Source: Hyphomicrobiales bacterium
Lineage (GTDB): Bacteria; Pseudomonadota; Alphaproteobacteria; Rhizobiales; Beijerinckiaceae
DNA length: 64,000 nt
Direction: 5' to 3'
Assembly (NCBI GenBank): GCA_947454055.1
Contig: CANGIS010000002.1
Span: 108,036-172,035, forward strand
Shown here: one piece after another, positions 34,471 to 43,615 of the stretch
Numbering within the stretch: the first letter of the stretch is position 1
How the letters are laid out: every line of letters starts with the position of its first letter
The notes under the pieces: generated by a model
Databases searched by the model: none
What the model saw: the letters and a program-made list of their open reading frames with translations, nothing else
What the model was told of the DNA's origin: nothing
Translations under genes and position numbers: made by a program

Positions 34471-35430
34471 ATGCCGCTCCATCCCGACGTCACCGCTCTG
34501 ATTTCTTTGCTGACCACGTGGCAAAAAGAAAACAATGTCCCCGCGCGCACCGCAGAAAACTTCCCCGAGCAGCGCGAATGGGGCCGTCGGCAATTTCCCC
34601 TTAAAAAGACGGTCGAAGACCGCGCGGGCGTCCGCGTCGAACGCTCGACAATCCCAACACGGGGTGGCAAACGACCCGTCATCATCTATCGGCCCGAAGG
34701 TCGGACCAACTTGCCTACCCTCGTTTTCGTGCATGGCGGCGGTTACGCGGTAGGCAGCATCGACGATGTGCACCACGAAGCGCTGCGGTTGGCCGCATCC
34801 GTTCCGGCCAATGTTGTCTCGATGTCGTATCGTTTGGCGCCCGAACATCCATGGCCCGCCGGCATCGACGACGGTGAGGATATCATCGAAGCGATCGCTT
34901 CGGGGGTCATACCGGACCTCGAAACCAAAAAAATCGGCTTTGGCGGCATCAGTGCTGGGGCGGGGCTTGTCGCCGCTGTCACCCAGCGTTTTTTGGCCAA
35001 AGGAAATTCGCCACTGGGCCTCTTGTTCCTGATGAGCCCCTGGCTCGACCTGACGCAAACCCTGCCCGCAACGCAGATTTACGGCACCGGCTATATGCTG
35101 GAACGGACGCTGCTCGATATCTTTATCGAAGCCTATCGCGGCAACAATCCTGCCTTGGTCGAGGATCCTGAAGTATCACCTGCCCGCCATCCTCTTCCGG
35201 CCAATTGGCCCGCGACGATTATCCTAAGCGCCGAATGCGACCCGCTGGCCGATGATGCGGCCATTTTCTCGCGACGTTTGACAGAGGCCGATATTCCCCA
35301 TGTCTGGCGCGTGGCGCGCGGTATGCCGCATGCTTTCCATGCGTGGGTAGGCCAACTCCCCTCCGCCAGCACCGAGACCGATTGGCTAGACGCCCACCTT
35401 CGCAACTGGTTTGCGAACGGCTCGCTCTGA
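34471..35430 (+). CDS. Alpha/beta hydrolase (HSL-type esterase)
   Basis: A 319-residue esterase of the hormone-sensitive lipase group. The oxyanion motif HGGG is at residues 88-91, the nucleophile Ser161 lies in GGISAGAG, an acidic residue follows in SAECDPLADDA, and the catalytic His is in MPHAFHAW near the C-terminus. No signal peptide. The dehydratase gene at 35442 begins 12 bp after its stop, suggesting a small catabolic unit, perhaps opening a lactone or ester before dehydration; that pairing is inference. Confidence 0.88.
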   Translation: MPLHPDVTALISLLTTWQKENNVPARTAENFPEQREWGRRQFPLKKTVEDRAGVRVERSTIPTRGGKRPVIIYRPEGRTNLPTLVFVHGGGYAVGSIDDVHHEALRLAASVPANVVSMSYRLAPEHPWPAGIDDGEDIIEAIASGVIPDLETKKIGFGGISAGAGLVAAVTQRFLAKGNSPLGLLFLMSPWLDLTQTLPATQIYGTGYMLERTLLDIFIEAYRGNNPALVEDPEVSPARHPLPANWPATIILSAECDPLADDAAIFSRRLTEADIPHVWRVARGMPHAFHAWVGQLPSASTETDWLDAHLRNWFANGSL

Positions 35431-35441
35431 AAGATTTCTGC

Positions 35442-37166
35442 ATGACACGCAAAACACCCGACACGCTTCGCAGCCATCGCTGGTTTAGTGCGGATGATTT
35501 GCGCTCCTTCGGCCACCGATCCCGCGCGTTGCAGATGGGCCATCGCTACGAGGATTTCATGGGCAAGCCCGTGATCGCGGTGATCAATACCTGGAGCGAG
35601 GCCAACCCCTGCCACACCCATCTTCGCGCGCGCGCCGAAGAGGTCAAGCGCGGCATCTGGCAAGCGGGCGGCTTTCCGATGGAATTGCCCGCGCTCTCGC
35701 TCTCGGAAAATTTCGTTAAACCCACCACGATGCTCTACCGCAACTTCCTGGCGATGGAGACGGAGGAATTGCTGCGCTCGCATCCGGTCGATGGCGCCGT
35801 GTTGCTCGGCGGGTGCGATAAAACCGTGCCCGGTCTGTTGATGGGCGCCACCAGCATGAACCTGCCCGCCATTTTCATGCCGGCGGGCCCGATGCTGCGC
35901 GGCAATTGGGGCGGCAAGCAGCTTGGTTCCGGCTCGGATGTCTGGAAATATTGGGCCGAGAAAGAAGCAGGCCGCATCAGCGAAGCCGATTGGCGCGAGA
36001 TGGAGCAAGGCATCGCCCGCTCCTTTGGCACCTGCATGACCATGGGCACCGCCTCGACCATGGCAGGTATCGCCGAAATACTCGGCTTTACGCTCTCAGG
36101 TGCCGCTTCCATTCCGGCAGCCGACGCGGGCCATACCCGCATGGCGGTGCAATGCGGCGCCGAAATTGTCGATATGGTCTGGAAAAATATCACGCCAAAA
36201 AGCATCCTGACCCGTGGTGCCTTCGAAAACGCCATTCTGGCTTTGATGGCCATGGGCGGCTCGACCAATGGCATCATCCATCTCGTCGCCATGGCGCGGC
36301 GGGCGGGCATCGACCTGCCTTTGGCCGAGTTCGACCGCCTCTCGCTCAAAGCGGGCGTGATTGCCAATATAAGGCCATCGGGTGCGTTTCTGATGGAAGA
36401 TTTTTTCTACGCTGGCGGCTTTCCTGCATTTTTCAGACAGCTCTTGCCGCTGCTCAACACGGCTGAGAAAACCGTCACCGGCCAAACCATTGGCGAGCGC
36501 TACTCGGACGCCAAAATCTGGAATGCCGATGTCATCCGCCCGCTGGATAACCCCATCGCGGCAGGTGGTAGCATTGCAGTACTCACCGGCAATCTTGCCC
36601 CACGCGGTGCGGTGATGAAACCCGCCGCCGCCGAAGCGCATCTCACAAAGCATACCGGCCCCGCCCTCGTATTTGACGATTACGACACGATGATGCGGGC
36701 GGTGAATGACGAGACGCTCGATGTGACCGCCGATCACGTGATGGTCTTCCGCAATGCAGGCCCCGTTGGCGGGCCCGGCATGCCGGAATGGGGCATGTTA
36801 CCGATCCCGAAAAAACTCCTGAAACAGGGCGTCCGCGATATGGTCCGCCTCAGCGACGCCCGCATGAGTGGCACGAGCTATGGCGCGTGCATTCTCCATG
36901 TCGCACCCGAAGCGGCCATTGGCGGGCCGCTCGCCGCCGTGCGCGATGGCGATCTCATCACGGTCGATGTGAAGAAACGCCTGCTGCACCTCAACGTATC
37001 AGACGCCGAGATCGCGGCTCGCCTTGCCGCATGGACGCCACCCAAAAAGCCTGCCGCGCGCGGCTATCTCCGGTTGCATGGCGCGCATGTGACGCAGGCC
37101 GATGAAGGCTGTGATTATGATTTTCTCGAAGGCACCGAGCCGCTGCCCGAGCCCGAAATCCACTAA
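35442..37166 (+). CDS. IlvD/Edd-family dehydratase, probably a sugar-acid (arabinonate-type) dehydratase
   Basis: A 574-residue [Fe-S] dehydratase. The three cluster or metal cysteines are Cys57 (SEANPCHTHL), Cys125 (GGCDKTVPGLLMGA) and Cys198 (FGTCMTMGTAST). HRWFSADDLRSFGHRSRALQMG at the N-terminus is typical of the L-arabinonate/D-xylonate dehydratase branch rather than biosynthetic IlvD. The frame is open upstream inside the esterase gene, but the family N-terminus starts at the ATG at 35442. Together with the esterase just upstream it suggests a sugar-acid pathway; the exact sugar is not determinable. Confidence 0.86.
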   Translation: MTRKTPDTLRSHRWFSADDLRSFGHRSRALQMGHRYEDFMGKPVIAVINTWSEANPCHTHLRARAEEVKRGIWQAGGFPMELPALSLSENFVKPTTMLYRNFLAMETEELLRSHPVDGAVLLGGCDKTVPGLLMGATSMNLPAIFMPAGPMLRGNWGGKQLGSGSDVWKYWAEKEAGRISEADWREMEQGIARSFGTCMTMGTASTMAGIAEILGFTLSGAASIPAADAGHTRMAVQCGAEIVDMVWKNITPKSILTRGAFENAILALMAMGGSTNGIIHLVAMARRAGIDLPLAEFDRLSLKAGVIANIRPSGAFLMEDFFYAGGFPAFFRQLLPLLNTAEKTVTGQTIGERYSDAKIWNADVIRPLDNPIAAGGSIAVLTGNLAPRGAVMKPAAAEAHLTKHTGPALVFDDYDTMMRAVNDETLDVTADHVMVFRNAGPVGGPGMPEWGMLPIPKKLLKQGVRDMVRLSDARMSGTSYGACILHVAPEAAIGGPLAAVRDGDLITVDVKKRLLHLNVSDAEIAARLAAWTPPKKPAARGYLRLHGAHVTQADEGCDYDFLEGTEPLPEPEIH

Positions 37167-37405
37167 TACCAGCCTAAAACTTTCAGAGCCAACGAGCCGG
37201 CAAGAAACACAAAAAACACCGCGCCAAGCCCGCGTCCGATGCGTTTACCCCATTTCTCAATGGCGTCATTGGCGGAAGCATCATCCGCCCGAAGATGCTC
37301 AGCCATGCGAGCAAGCGCCGAGGTACCAAGCGTATCGCGATCAGCGGCCAAGCGAGCCAGATCACGCTTGGCTTGGGCTGAGGGGTCGTTAACAGGGTCC
37401 GTCAT
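37163..37405 (-). CDS. Small C-terminally anchored membrane protein
   Basis: An 80-residue protein with a polar, helical N-terminal part (MTDPVNDPSAQAKRDLARLAAD) and one transmembrane helix near the C-terminus (GLGAVFFVFLAGSLALKVLGWY). The frame continues upstream into the palindromic repeat, so the ATG at 37405 is taken as the start. It overlaps the end of the converging dehydratase gene by 4 bp and lies downstream of leuC. Not recognised as a named family. Confidence 0.6.
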   Translation of the reverse strand: MTDPVNDPSAQAKRDLARLAADRDTLGTSALARMAEHLRADDASANDAIEKWGKRIGRGLGAVFFVFLAGSLALKVLGWY

Positions 37406-37424
37406 ATCAAACCGTGATGATAAT

Positions 37425-37547
37425 CCCTCTCCCATTGGGAGAGGGTGGGCCGCGAAGCGGGTCGGGTGAGGGGATCGCATGCAAAACGGCTCATATGACC
37501 TCCCTCATCCCCCTGCTCCGCAGGGACCTTCTCCCCGAGGGAGAAGG
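37425..37547. repeat. Nested palindromic intergenic repeat
   Basis: Two palindromes, CCCTCTCCCA/TGGGAGAGGG (37425-37445) and CCTTCTCCC/GGGAGAAGG (37527-37547), flank inverted segments GGTGAGGGG and CCTCATCCCC. This pattern is a common dispersed repeat in alphaproteobacterial intergenic DNA. It lies directly after the leuC stop and probably also folds in the leuC transcript. Confidence 0.65.
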
Positions 37548-37561
37548 AAAATCAGGGTAAA

Positions 37562-38977
37562 TTAACCCCAAGTCCTCACGTCAACAAAATGCCCTTCAAT
37601 CGCCGCCGCTGCTGCCATCAAAGGCGACACCAGATGCGTACGGCCCTTGAAGCCCTGACGGCCCTCAAAGTTGCGGTTCGAGGTTGAGGCGCACCGCTCG
37701 CCCGGAGCAAGCTTGTCCGCATTCATCGCCAGGCACATCGAGCAACCCGGCTCGCGCCAGTCAAAACCTGCCGCCTTGAAAATCTTGTCGAGACCTTCTT
37801 CCTCGGCCTGCAGCTTCACAAGGCCAGAGCCCGGCACGATCATGGCGGAGACGGTGGACGCCACCTTCTTGCCGTCAACGGCCTTGGCAACGGCGCGCAA
37901 ATCTTCAATACGGCCATTGGTGCACGAGCCGATAAAGACGCGATCAAGCTTGATGTTGGTCATCTTCTCGCCGCCCTTAAGCCCCATATAATCGAGCGCA
38001 CGGGCAATGGCCGCCTTCTTCTGTTCGGTATGGCCGCTATCGGCATGCGGAACGATGCCCGCCACAGAAACCACGTCCTCGGGGCTGGTGCCCCACGTCA
38101 CGATCGGTGGCAGATTAGCCGCATCAAGACGGATTTCACGGTCGAAATGCGCGCCTTCATCGGTAACGAGCGTTTCCCAATAGGCTTTGGCCATATCCCA
38201 TGCCATGCCCTTCGGTGCCTTCGGACGACCCATGAGATAGGCGTAGGTCTTCTCGTCCGGCGCCACCAAGCCGGCGCGCGCGCCACCTTCGATCGACATG
38301 TTGCAGATCGTCATGCGACCTTCCATCGACAAAGCGCGAATCGCTTCGCCGGTATATTCCATGACGTGGCCGGTGCCGCCTGCGGTACCGATTTCGCCGA
38401 TGATGGCGAGAATGATGTCCTTCGCCGTCACGCCTGCCGGCAATTTGCCATCCACCGTGATGCGCATGTTCTTGGCTTTGGACTGGATCAGCGTTTGGGT
38501 CGCGAGCACATGCTCGACTTCCGACGTGCCAATGCCATGCGCCAACGCGCCAAACGCGCCATGCGTCGAGGTATGGCTATCGCCGCACACAATCGTGGTG
38601 CCGGGCAAGGTGAAGCCCTGCTCCGGTCCGATGATGTGGACAACGCCCTGACGCTTATCGAGTTCGTTGAAATATTCGATGCCGAATTCACGCGCATTCT
38701 CGGCCAAAGCCGCAACTTGGGTCGCGGCCTCGGGGTCGGAAATACCATGCGAGCGATCCGATGTCGGCACATTGTGGTCGACCACGGCCAGCGTCTTTTC
38801 CGGCGCGCGAACCTTGCGGCCCGTCATGCGCAGGCCTTCAAACGCCTGTGGCGAGGTTACTTCATGCACCAGATGCCGGTCGATATAGAGAAGGCATGTG
38901 CCATCCGGCTGGGTATCGACAACGTGATCGTCCCAGATCTTGTCATAAAGGGTGCGCGGTGCAGAAGAATTCGCCAT
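37562..38977 (-). CDS. leuC: 3-isopropylmalate dehydratase large subunit
   Basis: Large subunit of isopropylmalate isomerase in leucine synthesis. The 471-residue product has the aconitase-family motifs [29 protein letters not shown] and the [4Fe-4S] cysteines in FIGSCTNGR and [11 protein letters not shown]. The frame extends 17 codons upstream; the ATG at 38977 ([15 protein letters not shown]) matches the family. leuD is not adjacent in this window. It follows rplS on the minus strand, with a hairpin between them. Confidence 0.96.
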   Translation of the reverse strand: MANSSAPRTLYDKIWDDHVVDTQPDGTCLLYIDRHLVHEVTSPQAFEGLRMTGRKVRAPEKTLAVVDHNVPTSDRSHGISDPEAATQVAALAENAREFGIEYFNELDKRQGVVHIIGPEQGFTLPGTTIVCGDSHTSTHGAFGALAHGIGTSEVEHVLATQTLIQSKAKNMRITVDGKLPAGVTAKDIILAIIGEIGTAGGTGHVMEYTGEAIRALSMEGRMTICNMSIEGGARAGLVAPDEKTYAYLMGRPKAPKGMAWDMAKAYWETLVTDEGAHFDREIRLDAANLPPIVTWGTSPEDVVSVAGIVPHADSGHTEQKKAAIARALDYMGLKGGEKMTNIKLDRVFIGSCTNGRIEDLRAVAKAVDGKKVASTVSAMIVPGSGLVKLQAEEEGLDKIFKAAGFDWREPGCSMCLAMNADKLAPGERCASTSNRNFEGRQGFKGRTHLVSPLMAAAAAIEGHFVDVRTWG

Positions 38978-39060
38978 TGTTTTACTCGCCGTTTTTAAAG
39001 GTCGCCCCTTCATGCCAGAGAAGGGCAACCGACTTCAACGAAATTTCACATCAATTTTAA

Positions 39061-39093
39061 AACGACAAAGGCGCGTCCATATCTGGCCGCGCC
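39061..39093 (-). terminator. Probable terminator of rplS
   Basis: GGCGCG and CGCGCC (39070-39075, 39088-39093) with an inner CCA/TGG extension form a stem followed on the minus strand by TTTGTCGTTTT. It lies 30 bp after the rplS stop and before leuC. Confidence 0.55.
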
Positions 39094-39122
39094 CCGTCAA
39101 ACCGTCCAAAGCCTTGGATAAA

Positions 39123-39506
39123 TTAGGCTTTGTCTTCGAATCCGTGGCCGGTCTTGCGCTCGACGATACGAGCCGATTTACCGCGACGATCGCGCAGGTA
39201 ATACAGCTTCGCACGACGCACCGTGCCGCGGCGGACCACCTTGATCGAGTCGATCATCGGCGAATAAACGGGAAACACGCGCTCGACGCCTTCGCCGTAT
39301 GAAATTTTGCGAACCGTGAAGCTCTCATTGATGCCGCCGCCATTACGCGCAATGCACACGCCTTCATAGGCCTGCACGCGCGAACGCTCGCCTTCAACGA
39401 CCTTCACATTGACTTGTATCGTGTCGCCGGGCTCGAAATCCGGAATCGGACGGATGGCGGCGAGTTTATCGGCCTGCTCTTTTTCGAGCTGCTGAATAAT
39501 ATTCAT
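39123..39506 (-). CDS. rplS: 50S ribosomal protein L19
   Basis: Ribosomal protein L19, 127 residues, with the diagnostic stretches [45 protein letters not shown] and [15 protein letters not shown]. Located upstream of leuC as in many Rhizobiales; trmD and rimM are not in the window on its upstream side, where a repeat and putA lie instead. Confidence 0.97.
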   Translation of the reverse strand: MNIIQQLEKEQADKLAAIRPIPDFEPGDTIQVNVKVVEGERSRVQAYEGVCIARNGGGINESFTVRKISYGEGVERVFPVYSPMIDSIKVVRRGTVRRAKLYYLRDRRGKSARIVERKTGHGFEDKA

Positions 39507-39660
39507 ATCTAGTCTCCTGCCGGTTTGACCTCAGTAGCCCTAGGGCCCATCCGTCAGCGCTTCGGCTCGCTGTTGTGAGTTGAAGTGGGGTGCATACAGA
39601 TAGTCGGAGCGAATGTCGACTCTCGTAGGGTGAAAAAATAAACCGCTGTCGATATTTTAA

Positions 39661-39836
39661 CCGTCATTGCAAGCGATGAGCGAAGCAACCCAGCTAAACG
39701 ATCTTATCGGGCGCGCGGCGTCACCACAGCACTTATTCTTTCAACATCAACTGGGTTGCTTCGCGTTCGTCCCTCAAAACGATCCACCGGATCGTTTTGT
39801 TTGCTTCGCAAACCGCTCCTCACCTCGCAATGACGG
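39661..39836. repeat. MITE-like nested palindromic element
   Basis: A 176-bp element bounded by the inverted ends CCGTCATTGC (39661-39670) and GCAATGACGG (39827-39836). An inner 13-bp inverted repeat CGAAGCAACCCAG/CTGGGTTGCTTCG lies at 39681-39693 and 39751-39763. A further 10-bp hairpin AAAACGATCC/GGATCGTTTT (39776-39798) and TTTGC/GCAAA follow. No coding potential. Such CGTCATTGCGAG-type elements are dispersed non-autonomous repeats in alphaproteobacteria. It lies between putA and rplS; the remaining part of that gap (39507-39660) holds nothing I recognise. Confidence 0.78.
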
Positions 39837-39847
39837 ATGAGTGGCTC

Positions 39848-42800
39848 TTACTCCCCCATCGCAATCAAACTCGCGTTACCACCCGCTGCAGCCGTATTCA
39901 CCGTCACCGTTTGCTCCAGCGTAAACCGGCGCAGATAATCCGGCCCGCCCGCTTTCGGACCCGTGCCTGAGAGCCGCGAACCACCAAAAGGTTGCGTGCC
40001 CACCACCGCACCGATCATGTTGCGGTTGATGTAGCAATTGCCCGCATCCAATCGGTCGACAATCTTTTCAACCACCGTATCAATCCGCGAATGCACGCCC
40101 AGCGTCAGGCCGTAGCCGAGCCCGTCAATGGCGTCCAACAGCGCATCCAACTGGCCGGATTTCCACCGGACGACGTGCAAAATCGGGCCAAACACCTCGC
40201 GTTGAAGATCGGTTACCTTGCCTATTTCAAACAAATGCGGCGCGACATAGGTGCCATCTTTCGGTGCAACGCCGGCAAAATGCAGCTTCGCCGTTTTAGC
40301 CATGGCCGCAATATGCGCGTCCAAGCCCGCTTTCGCCTCGGCATCAATCACCGGCCCGATATGGGTGGAAGGCTCACGCGGATCGGCGATTTTAAGCTCA
40401 GCTGCCGCGCCCGCAATCATCGCGAGCATTTTGTCGGCAACATCATCCTGCACGCATAAAAGGCGCAAAGCCGAACAACGCTGGCCCGCCGAGCGGAAGG
40501 CCGACATGACCACATCGTCCGATACCTGCTCGGACAATGCGGTTGCATCGACGATCATGGCGTTGATGCCGCCCGTTTCCGCAATCAGGGGCACAATCGG
40601 CCCGTCTTTAGCGGCCAGCGAGCGGTTGATCCGCCAAGCCGTCTCGGTGGAACCGGTAAACGCAACCCCGCCAACGGCAGGATGGGCAACTAAAGCCGCG
40701 CCCGTTTCACCCGCACCGGGGACAAAATGCAGCGCCTGCACCGGCACACCCGCTTCATGCAGCACTTTGACGGCTTCAAACGCCACCAATGGCGTTTGCT
40801 CGGCTGGCTTGGCGATCACGACATTGCCCGCAGCAAGGGCTGCGGTGACTTGGCCTAAGAAAATAGCGAGCGGGAAATTCCACGGGCTGATGCAGACAAA
40901 CACACCGCGTCCGCGCCGCACCAAGCGGTTATCCTCACCCGTTGGCCCCGGCAAAACCTCGCCCTCGCCGCAGATGGCGCGGGCTTCAGCTGCATAAAAG
41001 CGGCAGAAATCGACCGCTTCGCGTAATTCAGACAGCGCATCATCCAGCGTCTTGCCCGCCTCAACCCGCAACAGATGCAGGAACAAGCCACGGCGGGCTT
41101 CCAGCAGATCAGCGGCTTTTTCGAGCGCCGCCGCGCGAGTCCCCGCCGGCGTTCTGTCCCATGCGCGAAAACCATTGCGGGCTGCTTTCATGGCTAATGT
41201 GGCGGTGGCGGCATCGGCCTCGATAACCGTGCCGACCTTCAACAGGCCATCAATCGGCGATAGAATATCCCGTGCTGAGCCCGCAACGGCTTTGCCATCC
41301 ATCAGCGGAACCGCATTCGGCATAACCGCTTTGGAGGCGTCGATCTCGGCCAAAAGCCCATCAAGCGAGGCGGCATGGCCAAGCTCCACACCGGACGAAT
41401 TGCGACGACGCGGCGCATATAAATCAGCAGGCATCGGCAAATGCGGATGGCGCGCTTTCTCCGCCGTGGCGATGATCGCTTGCGGACGCGTCAGCAGCGT
41501 CTCGACCGGCACATTGGGATCAGCCGCCACCGACACAAAGGAAGAATTCGCTCCATTCTCAAGCAAACGCCGAACCAGATAGGCGAGCAAATCGCTATGC
41601 CCGCCCACCGGCGCATAGGTGCGGCAGGCAAGGCCGGGGCGGTCCTTCAGCAAATGCTGATAAAGCGCATCGCCCATGCCATGCAGCCGCTGGAACTCGA
41701 AGCCGTCAACACCTCCGGCCCTCTCTAAAATAGAGGCGACCGTCAGCGCATTATGGGTCGCAAATTGCGGATAGAGGCGGGGGCGCACGGCCAGCAACCG
41801 CTCGGCGCAGGCGACATAATTGAGGTCGGTCATCGCCTTGCGGGTAAAGACCGGATAATCATCAAGCCCGCGCTCCTGCGCGCGTTTGACTTCCGAATCC
41901 CAGTAAGCCCCCTTCACCAGACGCACCATCATGCGGCGACCATGGTGGGCGGCAAGCGCGTCGATCCAGTCAATCACTTCCATCGCGCGCTTTTGATAGG
42001 CTTGAATGGCCAGACCAAAGCCGTCCCAGCCGGCAAGCGACGGTTCAGCAAACACGGCGGCAATCACATCGAGCGAGAGTTCAAGCCGGTCGGCTTCTTC
42101 GGCATCAACCGTGAAATTCATGTCGTATTTTTTGGCCTGTTGGGCCAGATCAAGCAGCACCGGAACGAGCTCGCGCATCACGCGTTCGCGCGACACCCAT
42201 TCATAGCGCGGGTGAAGCGCCGAGAGTTTCACCGAAATACCGGGCCGCGCGGGCAAAGGCTCGTTGCCTGCCGCTTCCCCAATCGCCGCAATGGCCGCGC
42301 TATAGGAGGCAAAATAACGGTCGGCGTCTTCTTGTGTGCGCGCGCCTTCGCCGAGCATGTCGAAGGAGTAGCGGAACAACCGCCCCGCCCCTGAACGCGC
42401 CCGATCCAGTGCTTCGCCAATCGTCTGGCCCAGCACAAAATGGCTACCCAAGACCCGCATGGCCTGCTTGGTCGCGGTGCGAACGGCAGGTAAGCCCAGC
42501 CGCTTCACCAATTGACCGATCATGCTTTCCGGCGTCTCGCCCGGCTGGATGACGCGGGCGGTTACGCCCAGCGCCCAAGCGGAAGCCGACACCAGCAACG
42601 CGCCTGACTGCGTCTCATGGTGCAAGAAATCGCCTTGGCCGAGCTTGTCCTCGATCAGCTGATCGGACGTTGCCGCATCCGGCACCCGCAACAAGGCTTC
42701 GGCCAGCACCATCAGCGCCAGACCTTCGGGCGTTGAGAGCGAATATTCCCTGAGCAATTCCTCGACACCGCCAAGACCCGAGGTTTTCGAGCGGATTGCC

Positions 42801-42934
42801 TCGATCATTCCACGCGCCGAGGCATCGATCCGCTGCTCGGCATCGGAGGCGAGCGCCACCTTGGCAAGAAGCGCCGCAGCGAGGCCCTCGTCACGCGGGG
42901 CAAAATCGGTACGAAAAGCGGCAAAGTCGGCCAT
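39848..42934 (-). CDS. putA: Bifunctional proline dehydrogenase / P5C dehydrogenase
   Basis: Two-step proline oxidation enzyme of 1028 residues. The N-terminal part carries the FAD-dependent proline dehydrogenase barrel (GISVKLSALHPRYEW, VRLVKGAYWDSEVKRAQ, FATHNALT) and the C-terminal part the glutamate semialdehyde dehydrogenase (SPWNFPLAIF, FTGSTETA, AETGGINAM, catalytic Cys near residue 820 in SAGQRCSALRL). There is no ribbon-helix-helix DNA-binding domain, so regulation must come from elsewhere. The frame is open far upstream across putR, but AGGAG precedes the ATG at 42934. It diverges from putR. Confidence 0.96.
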   Translation of the reverse strand: MADFAAFRTDFAPRDEGLAAALLAKVALASDAEQRIDASARGMIEAIRSKTSGLGGVEELLREYSLSTPEGLALMVLAEALLRVPDAATSDQLIEDKLGQGDFLHHETQSGALLVSASAWALGVTARVIQPGETPESMIGQLVKRLGLPAVRTATKQAMRVLGSHFVLGQTIGEALDRARSGAGRLFRYSFDMLGEGARTQEDADRYFASYSAAIAAIGEAAGNEPLPARPGISVKLSALHPRYEWVSRERVMRELVPVLLDLAQQAKKYDMNFTVDAEEADRLELSLDVIAAVFAEPSLAGWDGFGLAIQAYQKRAMEVIDWIDALAAHHGRRMMVRLVKGAYWDSEVKRAQERGLDDYPVFTRKAMTDLNYVACAERLLAVRPRLYPQFATHNALTVASILERAGGVDGFEFQRLHGMGDALYQHLLKDRPGLACRTYAPVGGHSDLLAYLVRRLLENGANSSFVSVAADPNVPVETLLTRPQAIIATAEKARHPHLPMPADLYAPRRRNSSGVELGHAASLDGLLAEIDASKAVMPNAVPLMDGKAVAGSARDILSPIDGLLKVGTVIEADAATATLAMKAARNGFRAWDRTPAGTRAAALEKAADLLEARRGLFLHLLRVEAGKTLDDALSELREAVDFCRFYAAEARAICGEGEVLPGPTGEDNRLVRRGRGVFVCISPWNFPLAIFLGQVTAALAAGNVVIAKPAEQTPLVAFEAVKVLHEAGVPVQALHFVPGAGETGAALVAHPAVGGVAFTGSTETAWRINRSLAAKDGPIVPLIAETGGINAMIVDATALSEQVSDDVVMSAFRSAGQRCSALRLLCVQDDVADKMLAMIAGAAAELKIADPREPSTHIGPVIDAEAKAGLDAHIAAMAKTAKLHFAGVAPKDGTYVAPHLFEIGKVTDLQREVFGPILHVVRWKSGQLDALLDAIDGLGYGLTLGVHSRIDTVVEKIVDRLDAGNCYINRNMIGAVVGTQPFGGSRLSGTGPKAGGPDYLRRFTLEQTVTVNTAAAGGNASLIAMGE

Positions 42935-43020
42935 GATTGGGCGCTCCTGATGGCGGTATGTGATAAACCTTTGATAACCTATAAAGAAGGGTGTTTTAAT
43001 TGGGTAATTTTGCTTTAGAA

Positions 43021-43035
43021 TAGTGAAAATCACTA
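43021..43035. promoter_or_regulatory. Palindrome in the putA/putR gap (candidate PutR operator)
   Basis: TAGTGAAAATCACTA is a perfect dyad with 6-bp arms around AAA, 26 bp before the putR start and in the gap shared with putA. Lrp-type regulators bind such AT-rich dyads in their own divergent promoters. Confidence 0.5.
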
Positions 43036-43060
43036 AATAATAGAAATTTTTAGGGATATC

Positions 43061-43522
43061 ATGACCGAGCTTGACCGCACCGACCGCAGCATCCTCAAAA
43101 TCCTCCAAAGCGATGGCCGCATCACCACCGTTGAGCTGGCCGATATGGTCGGCTTGTCTCCGACAGCCGCCAGCGAGCGGATTAAACGGTTGCAGCGCGA
43201 ACACTATGTCCTGGGCTATCGCGCCATGCTGGACCCACAAAAGCTCGGCCTCGGTCTCCTCGTTTTTATCGAGGTAACGCTCGATAAAACCACGCCCGAT
43301 GTGTTCGAACGGTTTGCGGATGCCGTAAAGCGCTCGCCCGAAGTGCTGGAATGCCACATGGTTGCGGGCGGCTTTGACTATCTGGTCAAAACCCGCGTGG
43401 CCGATATGGCCGCCTATCGCAGCCTGCTGGGCGATGTATTGCTGGCGTTGCCGGGTGTGAAGGAAAGCCGCACCTATGCCGTGATGGAAGAGGTCAAATC
43501 CGACGGCGCTCTGCCCGTTTAA
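43061..43522 (+). CDS. putR: Lrp/AsnC-family regulator of proline use
   Basis: A 153-residue Lrp-type regulator. The helix-turn-helix is in TTVELADMVGLSPTAASERIKRLQRE and the RAM domain holds PQKLGLGLLVFIEV, ECHMVAGGFDYLVKTRVADM and GVKESRTYAVMEEVK. Divergent arrangement with putA matches the known PutR activators of rhizobia and Agrobacterium, which switch on putA when proline is present. That role is inferred from family and position. Confidence 0.9.
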   Translation: MTELDRTDRSILKILQSDGRITTVELADMVGLSPTAASERIKRLQREHYVLGYRAMLDPQKLGLGLLVFIEVTLDKTTPDVFERFADAVKRSPEVLECHMVAGGFDYLVKTRVADMAAYRSLLGDVLLALPGVKESRTYAVMEEVKSDGALPV

Positions 43523-43615
43523 TCGGCCCCCTTGCTGCACCGCACCTATTGCATTGCACGATGAGGGTTTTCGCGTTTATGGTGGCGTCCGTTTTGGGCA
43601 GGGTCAGGCTGGTTC

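Noticed and set aside
38030-38998. 322-codon open frame on the plus strand over leuC
   Set aside because: Antisense to leuC, with low-complexity Arg/His-rich product and no recognisable domain.
42935-43540. 202-codon N-terminal extension of putA across putR
   Set aside because: The extension runs through the putR gene on the opposite strand and a clear intergenic region; the ATG at 42934 has its own ribosome binding site and fits the family.
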